From Mesorhizobium huakuii (GTDB lineage Bacteria; Pseudomonadota; Alphaproteobacteria; Rhizobiales; Rhizobiaceae), in assembly GCF_014189455.1 (NCBI RefSeq), contig NZ_CP050297.1:186001-250000 (forward strand): a stretch of 64,000 nt of DNA, read 5' to 3'. Below, one piece after another: positions 38,320-48,442 of this stretch (within the stretch, counting starts at the first letter, position 1; each line of letters opens with the position of its first letter). The translations under genes were made by a program, and so were the position numbers. The notes beneath the pieces were generated by a model. It was not told the DNA's origin, did no database searches, and saw nothing but the letters and a program-made list of their open reading frames with translations.

Positions 38320-39433
38320 TCAGACGAACTTACCGGTTATTCCGAGCTGCCAATGCACGAAAAGCTTCGTCCGACTTTGGGCAAGGCGTTGTAGAAATTT
38401 CCCTGCTTGGGTCGGACGGGCATAGCGCTTGAACTTCCTTCTCACCCACACGCACAGCGTCTGATTTACGTAACGCCGCAAGGCGTCGAGCGCCGATGGG
38501 GTAAACCGCCCGTAATACGCAATCCACCCCCGGAGGAGCGGATTGATCTCGCGAGCAATGTCGGCCAGCGACACATGCGTTTTCTGTCGGAGTTTCAAGT
38601 CCCGGATCGTCGCCCGCATGTGGTTCAGCGCCGAGGAGCAACCCCCGGCGTAAATCCGCAGAACAGTCGCCCATTTTGCGGATTCTTCACCACTCGCGGT
38701 CGAAAACAATATCCGAGAAAGTCAAAGCTGACGTTCGGATACGTTCCCCTGCGTTTGAAGTCTTTGCAGTAACCGATCTTGGTTTTGGTGGGATGCATTT
38801 CCAGCTGGCATTCCGCCAGCCTTGCTTGAAGGGCAGCCTTGACGGCCTCCGCTTCCTGTTCGGTCCGGCAGTGCACCAGACCGTCATCCGCATACCGGCA
38901 CCATGGGAGGTCGGGGTATGTCCGGTCCATCCAAAGATCAAATGCGTAGTGCAGGAAAAGATTTGAAAGAATCGGACTGACTACACCCCCTTGCGGGGTA
39001 CCGCGATCGCGCCCTATCCTTTGTCCATCCTGTTCCAAGGGCGCCGTCAGCCATCTTTCGATATAGAGCGACGCCCATTGACACTTGACATGCTTGTGGA
39101 CGGCCTTGAGCAAGAGATCGTGCGGCAAGTTGTCAAATAGGCCCTTGATATCAAACTCTAAAACCCAATCATATTTCCAGCACCGCTGACGCGTGATCCC
39201 TACGGCGTCCAGAGCAGATTTGCCCGGCCGGTAGCCGTAGGAATCTGGCCGGAAGATCTGATCAAGTTCCGGTTCAATGAGCCGTTTGACCACCATCTGC
39301 GCGATCCTATCGCTCACGGTGGGCACACCCAAAATCCGCTGGCCCCCAGTCTTTTTGGGAATGGGGACGGCACGGACCGGTGGCGGAAAGTAGCTTCCCG
39401 AACTCATCCTGTTCCAGATCTTGTAGAGATTAC
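38320..39433 (-). pseudogene. ltrA: Group II intron reverse transcriptase/maturase, truncated and frameshifted
   Basis: Reverse transcriptase palm and fingers are clear: RAVPIPKKTGGQRILGVPT, SYGYRPGKSALDAV, FDIKGLFDN, GTPQGGVVSP and the catalytic YADD. A frameshift follows at the five-C run 38642-38646; one more C restores the frame. The maturase (GIIM/X) domain then reads INPLLRGWIAYYGRF and ends at 38320. The N-terminus is cut off by the IS66 element at 39434. The long open frame past 39434 is antisense to IS66 genes. Confidence 0.88.
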
Positions 39434-39513
39434 GTAAGCGCCCACGTGACCCCGTGTTTCGCTGAGCGGTGAAGACGGCGACACTCTCGTGATGAACTGC
39501 GCGGGAGGTTTGA

Positions 39514-39933
39514 TTGCAGTCTGCACCCAAGTCCAGACTTGAAACATTTGCAGTCATCGAGGCGGTTGCGAACCGACTTGAGGAGAGCCCGCCCTTGCTG
39601 CGCCGGCGCTGGTCCGCGGAGGCGAAAGCGCGGATTCTGGAGGAGGCGCTGGCGCCGGGGGCGAATGTCTCGGCGGTGGCGCGGACGCATGGCGTGAGCC
39701 CGCAGCAGGTGTTCGCCTGGAGGCGCAAGGCGATCCGATCCGGCGAGATCGTTGTCCAGACGCGCGGGTCGGAGGCAGAGGCGCAGAGCTTCGCACCGTT
39801 GGAAGTGGCGCGTGAAGATAGCGGTTGCACGAGCGGCCTGGAAATCGTCATCGGCGATGCGACGATCCGCGTGGGCAATGACGTCGCCCCGACCCTTCTG
39901 ACCGAGGCGATCCGCGCGGTGCGCTCGGCATGA
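39514..39933 (+). CDS. tnpA: IS66 accessory protein TnpA (element B, copy 2)
   Basis: Identical in sequence to the 139-residue protein at 31799-32218. The element has an intact tnpA and tnpB but a disrupted tnpC, so it would need a transposase supplied by copy 1. Confidence 0.92.
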   Translation: MQSAPKSRLETFAVIEAVANRLEESPPLLRRRWSAEAKARILEEALAPGANVSAVARTHGVSPQQVFAWRRKAIRSGEIVVQTRGSEAEAQSFAPLEVAREDSGCTSGLEIVIGDATIRVGNDVAPTLLTEAIRAVRSA

Positions 39934-40274
39934 TCCCGACGGGAGCCAAGGTCTATGTGGCGACGCGGCCGGTCGACTTCCGCAAAGGTCCGGACGGGCT
40001 GATGGCGCTGGTGCGTGACGGCGGCGCTGATCCGTTCTGCGGGGCGCTCTACGTGTTCCGGGCAAAGCGTGCCGACCGGGTGAAGATCGTGTGGTGGGAC
40101 GGGTCCGGCCTTTGCTTGTTCGCCAAGCGGCTGGACGAGGACAAGTTCCGCTGGCCGCGGGTGGAGAACGGCGTGATCCGGCTTGCCGCGCCGCAATTGA
40201 TGGCGCTGGTGGAAGGGATGGACTGGACGCGCGTCAAGGCTGAACGGAGACGACGGCCGACCTCGGCCGGATAG
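39930..40274 (+). CDS. tnpB: IS66 accessory protein TnpB (element B, copy 2)
   Basis: Identical to the 114-residue protein at 31458-31802, overlapping the tnpA stop by four bases. Confidence 0.92.
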   Translation: MIPTGAKVYVATRPVDFRKGPDGLMALVRDGGADPFCGALYVFRAKRADRVKIVWWDGSGLCLFAKRLDEDKFRWPRVENGVIRLAAPQLMALVEGMDWTRVKAERRRRPTSAG

Positions 40275-40345
40275 ACCCGTGACCAAGTGACTCAGGGAGC
40301 AGAAAGCGGGCCTCGAATCGGTCAAAATGTGCTTGTGTCGCAGCC

Positions 40346-41755
40346 ATGACGAGCAGTGCTTCTGCCCTTCCCGACGATGCCGGCACGCTGAAGGCGATGC
40401 TCATCTCGCTGACATCGCAAAAGGCTGAGCTGGAGGCCGAAACGGCAGATCTTGAAGCCGAGAAGGCGGAACTCAGGGCTGCGGTCGTCCGACTTGCGAC
40501 AGCCAATGAACGCGCCGAGGCGCGGATCGCCGCCCTTCATGTAATCATCAAGCAGCTGGAGCGGGCCCGGTTCGGCCGCAGCTCCGAGAAGCTTGATGCC
40601 GAGCAGCAGGCCTTTGCCTTCGACGAGGTCGAGACCGGGCTCGGCGCGATCGAGGCCGAACTCGAGGCGGTGAAACCGGCAGGCGATCGACATCGTCCGC
40701 CGCGGCCACGCAAGGCATTCCCGGCGCATCTGCAGCGGGTCGAGATCGTCGTCGAGCCCGAGACCATCGCCTGCGGCTGCGGCAACTGCCAGCCGGTGAA
40801 GATCGGCGAGGACGTCTCCGAACGGCTCGACGTGACGCCGGCCAAGTTCCGCGTGATCGTCACCCGCCGGCCCAAATATGGCTGCGCGCAGTGCAAGGAA
40901 GGCGTCAGCCAGGCGCCGGCTGCCGATCACCTCGTCGAGGCCGGCGTGCCGAGCGAAGCGCTGCTCGCGCATGTCGCCGTCTCCAAATATGCCGACGGCC
41001 TGCCGCTCTACCGCCAGGAGGGCATTTATGCCCGCGACGGTGTCGAGATCAGCCGCAACACCATGGCGAACTGGATGGGCCATGTCGGCTTCCATCTCGC
41101 CCCGCTCGCCGAGCGCATCCTGGAAATGATCAAGCAAGGCGAGCGGGTTTATGCCGACGAGACGACGCTGCCGACATTGTCGCCGGGCGCCGGCAAGACC
41201 AAGACCGCTTGGCTGTGGACCTATGCGCGGGACGACCGAACCTTTGGCGGCACGGCGCCGCCCATGGTCGCCTACCGGTTCGAGGACAGCCGCGGCGGGG
41301 AGTGCGTGGAGCGCCATCTCGCCGGCTACAGCGGATTGCTCCAGGTCGACGGATGGGGCGCCTACAACCGGCTCGCGGAAGCGACCCGCAGCGGCGGCCC
41401 GCTAGCGCTGGCGGCATGCTGGGCGCATCTCAGGCGCAAGTTCTATGAATTGCACGTTGCCGGCGTCTCGCATGTGGCGACCGAGACCATCGAGCGGATG
41501 ACGCAACTGTGGGCGATCGAGGAAAGCATCCGCGGCAAGGATCCCGAGGCCCGCCGCGCCGCGCGGCAAGAACAGTCAGCCGCCATCGTCGCAGAACTCT
41601 GGCCGTTCTGGGAAAAGGAGTTGGGCCGCATCTCCGGCAAATCGAAACTCGCCGAGGCGATCCGCTATGCCAGAAGCCGTCGCGAGGCCCTCGAACGCTT
41701 CCTGCACGATGGCCGCCTCGATATCGACAGCAACGCCGTCGAGCGCGCTATCCGG
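40346..41755 (+). pseudogene. tnpC: IS66 transposase TnpC (element B, copy 2), interrupted
   Basis: Matches the TnpC at 29767-31386 up to SNAVERAIR, where element C' is inserted. The rest of the gene resumes at 44940 (QTITRKNALFAGSDGG) after the 8-bp duplication CTATCCGG. It is cut again at 45141, a few codons before the natural stop, by element D1. The catalytic Glu is just before the first break. Confidence 0.92.
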
Positions 41756-41812
41756 GTAAGCGATGCGCCAAGGCACCTTGCAATAGGCCGATGAACATGG
41801 AGGTTTCGGGCC

Positions 41813-42250
41813 ATGACATTGGAACATGCAAGCGGCGATACGGTCGCCGAGTTAAGCGGCGCCGCGGCGTCCGAAGATCTTACAACGGTGCCCGGGCGCG
41901 TGCGGCAACGAAGGCTGTGGAGTTGCACGGAGAAGCGCGCGTTGGTCGACCTGGCGAGCGCGGCGGGGTCGTCGGTGACCGAGGTCGCGGAAGCGTTCGG
42001 CGTAGCTCCGTCACAGCTCTATGCGTGGCGCAAGCAGATGGCCGGCGGGGAACTCGATGCCGATCAGGCGATGGCGACCTTCGCGCGCATCGACGTGAGC
42101 GATCTGCCGGATGTCGAACGCCCCGTCGCCGATTGCCCGGACCCGGCCGGCAGGATCGTCGTGGCCTTTCCGAACGGCGCGCGATTGCGGATCGACGGGA
42201 CCGTCGATCCGACAGCGCTACGTATCGTCCTGGCGGAGTTGACCAGTTGA
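41813..42250 (+). CDS. tnpA: IS66 accessory protein TnpA (element C')
   Basis: Identical to the 145-residue protein at 36347-36784, with the same helix-turn-helix. First gene of the element. Confidence 0.9.
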   Translation: MTLEHASGDTVAELSGAAASEDLTTVPGRVRQRRLWSCTEKRALVDLASAAGSSVTEVAEAFGVAPSQLYAWRKQMAGGELDADQAMATFARIDVSDLPDVERPVADCPDPAGRIVVAFPNGARLRIDGTVDPTALRIVLAELTS

Positions 42251-42597
42251 TCACAGTGGTGCCGACCGACCGGATTTACCTTTGTTGCGGTGAGACCGAT
42301 ATGCGCCGCGGGATCAACAGCCTGGCACGCATGGTGCAGCAGGTGCTCGCGCTCGACCCGCATACCGGCGCGATCTTCTGCTTCCGTGGACGCAAGGGTC
42401 ATATCATCAAGATTCTGGCGCATGACGACCAGGGGTTCTGCCTTTTTACAAAACGGCTTTCCGAGGGTTGTTTTGCCTGGCCGACGACCAAGGATCAGGT
42501 GACTGTGTCGCTTACCAAGGCAGAGCTTTCGCTGCTTCTGGAGGGGATCGATTGGCGCCGGCCGAGCAAGACCTATCGGCCGCGTTTGGCTGGCTGA
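42247..42597 (+). CDS. tnpB: IS66 accessory protein TnpB (element C')
   Basis: A 116-residue Orf2-type protein starting at a TTG that overlaps the tnpA stop (TTGA). The D copies use GTG at the same place, which supports this start. The open frame extends upstream across tnpA in a non-coding phase. Confidence 0.88.
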   Translation: MITVVPTDRIYLCCGETDMRRGINSLARMVQQVLALDPHTGAIFCFRGRKGHIIKILAHDDQGFCLFTKRLSEGCFAWPTTKDQVTVSLTKAELSLLLEGIDWRRPSKTYRPRLAG

Positions 42598-42669
42598 TTT
42601 TGCTCGTTTCTTATTGATTTTGTGTCGATTTTGCTTCCGTGACGAGGGTCTTTCGGGTATGTAATTTGG

Positions 42670-44253
42670 GTGTCGGAACAAGCTCCCTCAACCGCTGATT
42701 TCTTCGCTCGGATCGCCCTTCTGGAGGCGGCCGTTTCTGCCCGTGACATCGCCATTGCCGAACGGGATGAGCAGCTGCGAAGAGAGCGCGCCGAGGCCGC
42801 ACTTCGCATCCAGCGCCTGCAGCTGCGGATCGATCGCTTCAACCGCAAGGCCTTCGGCCGCTCCTCCGAGAAGCTGGGCCAGATGCGGCTCGAACTCGAA
42901 GATCTCGAGACCGATTTCGCCGCCAGCGTGCCCGATATCGAGCTGCCCATCGTTGCTGACACCGACAAGGTCCGGGTGTTGCCGGTGCGTAAGCTCAACC
43001 CGAACCTGCCGCGCAAGCGGGCCGTTCGCGAGCCGTCTTGCGCATGTTGCCCGGGCTGCGGCGGCGATCTGCGCGCCATGGGCGAAGATAGCGAGGAGAT
43101 GCTCGATCTGGTCGCCCAGGCCTGGCAGGTGATGGAGACCATTCGACCCAAGTACAGCTGCCGGACCTGCGATAAAATCATCCAGGCGCCGGCGCCAGCC
43201 AAGGCCATTGCACGCGGTAAGCTCAGCTATGCCGCGCTCGCCCATATCATGATGGCGAAGTGGGGTTATCATCTGCCCTTCTACCGTCTGGCCCAGATGA
43301 TGGCCGCCAAGGGCGTCGATATCGAGCGATCCACGCTTTCGCGCAGCGCCGGCTACGCCGCCGCTTTGCTCGATCCGATCTACAACCGCATCCGTGAGAT
43401 CGGCCGTACCCGCACCAAGATTCATACCGACGACACGCGGCTTCCGATCCTGGCGCCCGGCAACGGCAAGACCCACAAGGGCGCGCTCTGGGTTTACGTC
43501 GCCGACGACCGCAATTCGGGTTCGCAGGAGCCGCCGATCGCCTGGTATCGCGCCACCATGGGCCGCGCCGGCGAGAGCGTAATGACCGAGCTCGCCGGAT
43601 TTGCCGGCACGCTCCAGGCCGACGGTTTCAGCGGCTATAACCAGCTCTACAAGGGCGGCGCCATTCGAGAAGCTGCCTGCCTGGCCCATCTGCGTCGCAA
43701 GATATTCGACGTTCACGACAGCCAGCCGACCGAGCTCAGCACGACGGCGATGGCCGGTATCCAGGCGATCTACCGGATCGAGGAAGAGATACGGGGGCTC
43801 CCGCCCGCCGAGCGATTGGCCGCACGACGAAGTCGGACCCGACCACTGGTCCGCGCGCTGCGACGACAGCTCATGCGCCAGGGCAAGGGTTTGTCGCGCC
43901 ATGCCGATATCGCGAAGGCCTTCGCCTATGGCACCAACCGATGGCGCGCGTTCAATCGCTTCCTCTACGATGGCCAGCTCGAGCCCGACAACCTGATCGC
44001 GGAGCGGGCGATTCGTGGATTTACAGTCGGCAGGCGCAACTGGCTTTTCTCGGGCAGCTTCGCCGCGGCAGAGCGGTCAGCGGTCGTGCTCAGCATCATT
44101 GAGACCTGCAAGCTCTGCGGCGTCGATGCCGAAGCCTACATGGCCGATGTCACCGAGCGCATCCAGAACGACTGGCCAGCCTCGCGATGGGATGAGCTGA
44201 TGCCGTGGAATTGGGTGCGCCGCCAAGCGATGCCGCTCTCCTTGGCGGCATGA
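42670..44253 (+). CDS. tnpC: IS66 transposase TnpC (element C')
   Basis: A 527-residue IS66 transposase from a GTG start. It has an N-terminal coiled coil (about residues 10-60), the GRSSEKLGQ motif, a zinc-binding motif pair (CACCPGCGG and CRTC) and the DDE core. The core shows IHTDDTRLPIL (first Asp), LQADGFSGYNQL (second Asp) and NLIAERAIRGFTVGR (Glu). The stop overlaps the passenger gene start by four bases. Confidence 0.94.
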   Translation: MSEQAPSTADFFARIALLEAAVSARDIAIAERDEQLRRERAEAALRIQRLQLRIDRFNRKAFGRSSEKLGQMRLELEDLETDFAASVPDIELPIVADTDKVRVLPVRKLNPNLPRKRAVREPSCACCPGCGGDLRAMGEDSEEMLDLVAQAWQVMETIRPKYSCRTCDKIIQAPAPAKAIARGKLSYAALAHIMMAKWGYHLPFYRLAQMMAAKGVDIERSTLSRSAGYAAALLDPIYNRIREIGRTRTKIHTDDTRLPILAPGNGKTHKGALWVYVADDRNSGSQEPPIAWYRATMGRAGESVMTELAGFAGTLQADGFSGYNQLYKGGAIREAACLAHLRRKIFDVHDSQPTELSTTAMAGIQAIYRIEEEIRGLPPAERLAARRSRTRPLVRALRRQLMRQGKGLSRHADIAKAFAYGTNRWRAFNRFLYDGQLEPDNLIAERAIRGFTVGRRNWLFSGSFAAAERSAVVLSIIETCKLCGVDAEAYMADVTERIQNDWPASRWDELMPWNWVRRQAMPLSLAA

Positions 44254-44850
44254 GCGCAATCGATGACATGGCGCTGTCGGACGAGGCGCTCGAGGCCTGG
44301 ATGGCCATCAAACCCGCCCCCGCCCGCTGGTGCGGACGATGTCGGCGCTGGATGGCTTCGTAACGGCGGCGGTCACCGGGCCGCGGTTCCCGGACCCGCA
44401 AGACTGGATGTGCCCGCTCATGGGGTTGCCGCGCGACGTCCTGGCCAAAGGATCTGCAACCGATCACGCCGTGTTTGCCAGCGTCGCCAGGATCCACAAC
44501 CGGATCAACGAGACGCTCTTCGACAGACCGCAGGACTATGCGCCCCGTTTCGCCACCAAGCCCAGCGGCGGCATCGACCCGCGGCCGTGGTGCCAGGGGT
44601 TCTACGCGGCCATCAATCTCAACATCAAAAAATGGAAACGGCTACTCGACCTCGACAACCCCAACCACGGCCTGCTGCTGCCGATCCTGATCTACTGCGT
44701 CGACAAAAGGGGCGGCCCGTCCTCGGCAAGCCCAGGCCAGGGCCAGAGACCGCGCGCTTCATCGAGCATGAGGCCTACAAAGACATCGCCCTCGTCATCC
44801 CCGCCCTGCGCGAACTCCACTACGTCACCCGTTATGACGATCCGCAGTGA
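44250..44850 (+). pseudogene. UPF0149-family passenger gene, frameshifted twice (element C')
   Basis: Starts with an ATG overlapping the tnpC stop. A run of five C (44317-44321; six in element C) shifts the frame after about 23 codons. A run of four A (44705-44708; five in the intact copy) shifts it again before the end. The conserved UPF0149 core (ALDGFVTAAV, WMCPLMGL) lies between the two breaks. Confidence 0.85.
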
Positions 44851-45226
44851 TCGCGGCGACGCGGACCAACGGCTTCCTATTATCTACTATAGAGCACTAT
44901 TTCGGGAAAGGTGCCTTGGCGCATCGCTTACCTATCCGGCCCCAGACCATCACCCGCAAGAACGCCCTCTTCGCCGGTTCCGATGGCGGCGGGCGGACAT
45001 GGGCGACCGTCGCAACGCTTCTGCAGACCGCCAAAATGAACGGCGTCGACCCCTTCGCTTGGCTCACGAAAACGCTTGAGCGCATCGCCAACGGCTGGCC
45101 GAACCGCGATCTCGACCAACTCCTGCCCTGGCATCATCACGGTAAGCGGTGCGCCAAGGCACCTCCCAATATCGTCTTGTGATGCGTCTATGGTAGGTCA
45201 GCCGTTAGTCGGCGCGCCGGCGGCGA

Positions 45227-45831
45227 TCACTCCGGGTTGCCATAGCCATAGCGGGTGACGTAGTGGAGTTCGCGCAGTGCGGGGATGACGAGGGCGATGT
45301 CTTTGTAGGCCTCATGCTCGATGAAGCGCGCGGTCTCGGGCCCCGGCCTGGGCTTGCCGAGGACGGGCCTCCCCTTTTGTCGACGCAGTAGATCAGGATC
45401 GGCAGCAGCAGGCCGTGGTTGGGGTTGTCGAGGTCGAGTAGCCGTCTCCAGCTTTTGATGTTGAGATTCATGGCCGCGTAGAACCCCTGGCACCACGGCC
45501 GGGGGTCGATGCCGCCGCTGGGCTTGGTTGCGAATCGGGGCGCATAATCCTGCGGTCTGTCGAAGAGCGTCTCGTTGATCCGGTTGTGGATCCTGGCGAC
45601 GCTGGCAAACACGGCGTGATCGGTTGCAGACCCTTTGGCCAGGACGTCGCGCGGCAACCCCATGAGCGGGCACATCCAGTCTTGCGGGTCCGGGTAGCGC
45701 GGCCCGGTGACCGCCGCCGTTACGAAGCCATCCAGCGCCGACATGGTCCGCACCAGCGGGCGGTTGGTCTTGGCGGCCATCCAGGCCTCGAGCGCCTCGT
45801 CCGACAGCGCCATGTCATCGAGCGCGCTCAT
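45227..45831 (-). pseudogene. UPF0149-family passenger gene, frameshifted (element D1)
   Basis: Matches the intact 201-residue protein at 48443-49048 up to CVDK. There the T run at 45375-45378 has four bases instead of five. The remaining conserved end is in another frame to 45227. No other difference from the D2 copy was noticed. Confidence 0.87.
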
Positions 45832-47411
45832 GCCGCCAAGGAGAGCTGCATCTCTTGGCGGCGCACCCAATTCCACGGCATCAGTTCGTCCCAGCGCGAG
45901 GCTGGCCAATCATTCTGGATGCGCTCGGTGACGTCGGCCATGTAGGCTTCGGCATCGACGCCGCAGAGCTTGCAGGTCTCAATGATGCTGAGCACGACCG
46001 CTGACCGCTCTGCCGCGGCGAAGCTGCCCGAGAAGAGCCAATTGCGCCTGCCGACCGTAAATCCACGAATCGCCCGCTCCGCGATCAGGTTGTCGGGCTC
46101 GAGCTGGCCATCGTAGAGGAAGCGATTGAACGCGCGCCATCGCCTGGTGCCATAGGCGAAGGCCTTGGCGATATCGGCATGGCGCGACAAACCCTTGCCC
46201 TGGCGCATGAGCTGTCGTCGCAGCGCGCGAACCAGTGGTCGGGTCCGCCTTCGTCGTGCGGCCAATCGCTCGGCGGGCGGGAGCCCCCGTATCTCTTCCT
46301 CGATCCGGTAGATCGCCTGGATACCAGCCATGGCCGTCGTGCTGAGCTCGGTCGGCTGGCTGTCGTGAACGTCGAATATCTTGCGACGCAGATGGGCCAG
46401 GCAGGCTGCTTCTCGAATGGCGCCGCCCTTGTAGAGCTGGTTATAGCCGCTGAATCCGTCGGCTTGGAGGGTGCCGGCAAATCCGGCGAGTTCGCTCATC
46501 ACGCTCTCGCCGGCGCGGCCCATGGTGGCGCGATACCAGGCGATCGGCGGCTCCTTCGAACCCGAGTTGCGGTCGTCGGCGACATAAACCCAGAGCGCGC
46601 CCTTGTGGGTCTTGCCGGTGCCGGGCGCCAGGATCGGAAGCCGCGTGTCGTCGGTGTGAATCTTGCTGCGGGTACGGCCGATCTCACGGATGCGATTGTA
46701 GATGGGATCGAGCAAAGCGGCGGCGTAGCCGGCGCTGCGCGCAAGCGTGGAACGCTCGATATCGACGCCCTTGGCGGCCATCATCTGTACCTGACGGTAG
46801 AAGGGCAGATGATAACCCCACTTGGCCATCATGATATGGGCGAGCGCGGCATAGCTGAGCTTACCGCGTGCAATGGCCTTGGCTGGCGCCGGCGCCTGGA
46901 TGATTTTATCGCAGGTCCGGCAGCTGTACTTGGGTCGAATGGTCTCCATAACCTGCCAGGCCTGGGCGACCAGATCGAGCATCTCGTCGCCATCTTCGCC
47001 CATGGCGCGCAGATCGCCGCCGCAGCCCGGGCAGCATGCGCAAGACGGCTCGCGAACGACCCGCTTGCGCGGCAGGTTGGGGTTGAACTTACGCACCGGC
47101 AACACCCGGACCTTGTCGGTGTCAGCAACGATGGGCAGCTCGAGATCCGGCACGCTGGCGGCGAAATCGGTCTCGAGATCTTCGAGTTCGAGCAGCATCT
47201 GGCCGAGCTTCTCGGACGAACGGCCGAAGGCCTTGCGGTTGAAGCGATCGATCCGCAGCTGCAGGCGCTGGATGCGAAGTGCGGCCTCGGCGCGCTCTCT
47301 TCGAAGCTGCTCATCGCGTTCGGCGATGGTGATGTCACGGGCAGAAACGGCCGCCTCCAGAAGGGCGATCCGGGCGAAGAAATCAGCGGTTGAGGGAGCT
47401 TGTTCCGACAC
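45828..47411 (-). CDS. tnpC: IS66 transposase TnpC (element D1)
   Basis: A 527-residue IS66 transposase, identical to that of D2 and diverged from that of C' by scattered substitutions. The zinc motifs and the DDE residues (IHTDDTRLPIL, LQADGFSGYNQL, NLIAERAIRGF) are all present. GTG start as in the sister elements. Confidence 0.94.
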   Translation of the reverse strand: MSEQAPSTADFFARIALLEAAVSARDITIAERDEQLRRERAEAALRIQRLQLRIDRFNRKAFGRSSEKLGQMLLELEDLETDFAASVPDLELPIVADTDKVRVLPVRKFNPNLPRKRVVREPSCACCPGCGGDLRAMGEDGDEMLDLVAQAWQVMETIRPKYSCRTCDKIIQAPAPAKAIARGKLSYAALAHIMMAKWGYHLPFYRQVQMMAAKGVDIERSTLARSAGYAAALLDPIYNRIREIGRTRSKIHTDDTRLPILAPGTGKTHKGALWVYVADDRNSGSKEPPIAWYRATMGRAGESVMSELAGFAGTLQADGFSGYNQLYKGGAIREAACLAHLRRKIFDVHDSQPTELSTTAMAGIQAIYRIEEEIRGLPPAERLAARRRRTRPLVRALRRQLMRQGKGLSRHADIAKAFAYGTRRWRAFNRFLYDGQLEPDNLIAERAIRGFTVGRRNWLFSGSFAAAERSAVVLSIIETCKLCGVDAEAYMADVTERIQNDWPASRWDELMPWNWVRRQEMQLSLAA

Positions 47412-47482
47412 CCAAATTACATACCCGAAAGACCCTCGTTACGGAAGAAGAATCAACACAAAATCAATTAGAAACATCAAAA

Positions 47483-47833
47483 TCAGCCAGCCAAACGCGG
47501 TCGATAAATCTTGCTCGGTCGGCGCCAATCGATCCCGTCCAAAAGCAGCGAAAGCTGCGCCTTGGTGAGCGACACGGCGACCTGATCCCTGGTAGTTGGC
47601 CAGGCAAAACAACCATCGGTAAGCCGCTTGGTGAACAGACAGAACCCCTGGTCGTCATGCGCCAGAATCTTGATGATATGACCCTTGCGTCCACGGAAGC
47701 AGAAGATCGCGCCGGTGTGCGGGTTGAGCGCGAGCACCTGCTGCACCATCCGCGCCAGGCTGTTGATCCCGCGGCGCATGTCGGTCGCGCCGCAGCACAG
47801 ATAAATCCGGTCGGTCGGCACCACCGTGATCAC
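47483..47833 (-). CDS. tnpB: IS66 accessory protein TnpB (element D1)
   Basis: A 116-residue IS66 Orf2 protein with a GTG start overlapping the tnpA stop. It differs from the C-type TnpB at a few positions (for example CCGATDMRR instead of CCGETDMRR). Confidence 0.9.
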   Translation of the reverse strand: MITVVPTDRIYLCCGATDMRRGINSLARMVQQVLALNPHTGAIFCFRGRKGHIIKILAHDDQGFCLFTKRLTDGCFAWPTTRDQVAVSLTKAQLSLLLDGIDWRRPSKIYRPRLAG

Positions 47834-48267
47834 CTGGTCACCTCCGCCAGAACGATGCGCAGTGCTGTCGGATCGACGATCCCGTCGATCCGCAATCGCG
47901 TGCCGCTCGGAAAGGCCACGACGATCCTGCCGGCCGGGTCCGGGCAATCGGCGACCGGACGCTCGACCTCGGGCAGATCGTTCACTTCGATCCGTGCGAA
48001 AGTTGCCATCGCCTGATCGGTATCGAGCTCGCCGCCGGCCATCTGCTTGCGCCAGGCATAGAGCTGGGATGGAGCTACGCCGAACGCTTCCGCGACCTCC
48101 GTCACCGACGACCCCGCCGCGCTCGCCAGGTCGACCAACGCGCGCTTCTCGGTGCAACTCCATAGCCTCCGTTGCCGCGAGCGCCCGGGCATCGTTGCAC
48201 GATCTTCGGCCGCCGCGGCACCGCTTAACTCGGCGACCAGATCGCCCCTTGCATGTTCCAATGTCAT
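47830..48267 (-). CDS. tnpA: IS66 accessory protein TnpA (element D1)
   Basis: A 145-residue IS66 Orf1 protein with the helix-turn-helix VAEAFGVAPSQLYAWRKQM. First gene of the element. Confidence 0.9.
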   Translation of the reverse strand: MTLEHARGDLVAELSGAAAAEDRATMPGRSRQRRLWSCTEKRALVDLASAAGSSVTEVAEAFGVAPSQLYAWRKQMAGGELDTDQAMATFARIEVNDLPEVERPVADCPDPAGRIVVAFPSGTRLRIDGIVDPTALRIVLAEVTR

Positions 48268-48442
48268 GGCCCGAAAACTCCATGTTCATCGGCCTATTGC
48301 AAGGTGCCTTCGCGCACCGCTTACTCATCACGCAAACTGAACGGCCACGGCTAGGCGGTAAGCGGTGCGCCAAGGCACCTCCCAATATCGTCTTGTGATG
48401 CGTCTATGGTAGGTCAGCCGTTAGTCGGCGCGCCGGCGGCGA

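Larger units (their letters stand above)
38245..39433 (-). mobile_element. Group II intron, 5'-truncated
   Basis: 3' part of a bacterial group II intron on the minus strand, carrying the reverse transcriptase gene and the domain V/VI region. It ends immediately upstream of the IS110 start codon. The 5' ribozyme domains and the start of the protein were removed where IS66 element B begins (39434). It cannot splice as it stands. The exact 3' junction is uncertain by a few bases because intron and exon share CCATGG. Confidence 0.88.
41756..44931 (+). mobile_element. IS66-family element C'
   Basis: A 3176-bp element with perfect terminal inverted repeats of at least 22 bp beginning GTAAGCGATGCGCC. 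It is flanked by the 8-bp duplication CTATCCGG (41748-41755 and 44932-44939). It carries tnpA, tnpB, an intact tnpC and a UPF0149 passenger gene, and is inserted in the tnpC of element B. Confidence 0.95.
45142..48324 (-). mobile_element. IS66-family element D1
   Basis: A 3183-bp element with ends beginning GTAAGCGGTGCGC. It is flanked by the 8-bp duplication TCATCACG (45134-45141 and 48325-48332) and inserted near the end of element B copy 2. It is a near-perfect copy of D2 at 48358-51541, one base shorter because of a T run. It is a diverged relative of elements C and C'. Confidence 0.95.

Noticed and set aside
29737..39433. GCTATGCG and GAGATTAC as a target duplication for one IS66 element B copy
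   Set aside because: They do not match in either orientation; the two ends come from different events.
38625..40325. A 566-codon open frame joining a reverse transcriptase to an arginine-rich N-terminal part
   Set aside because: The N-terminal part is antisense to IS66 tnpA and tnpB; only the part up to 39433 is real intron protein.
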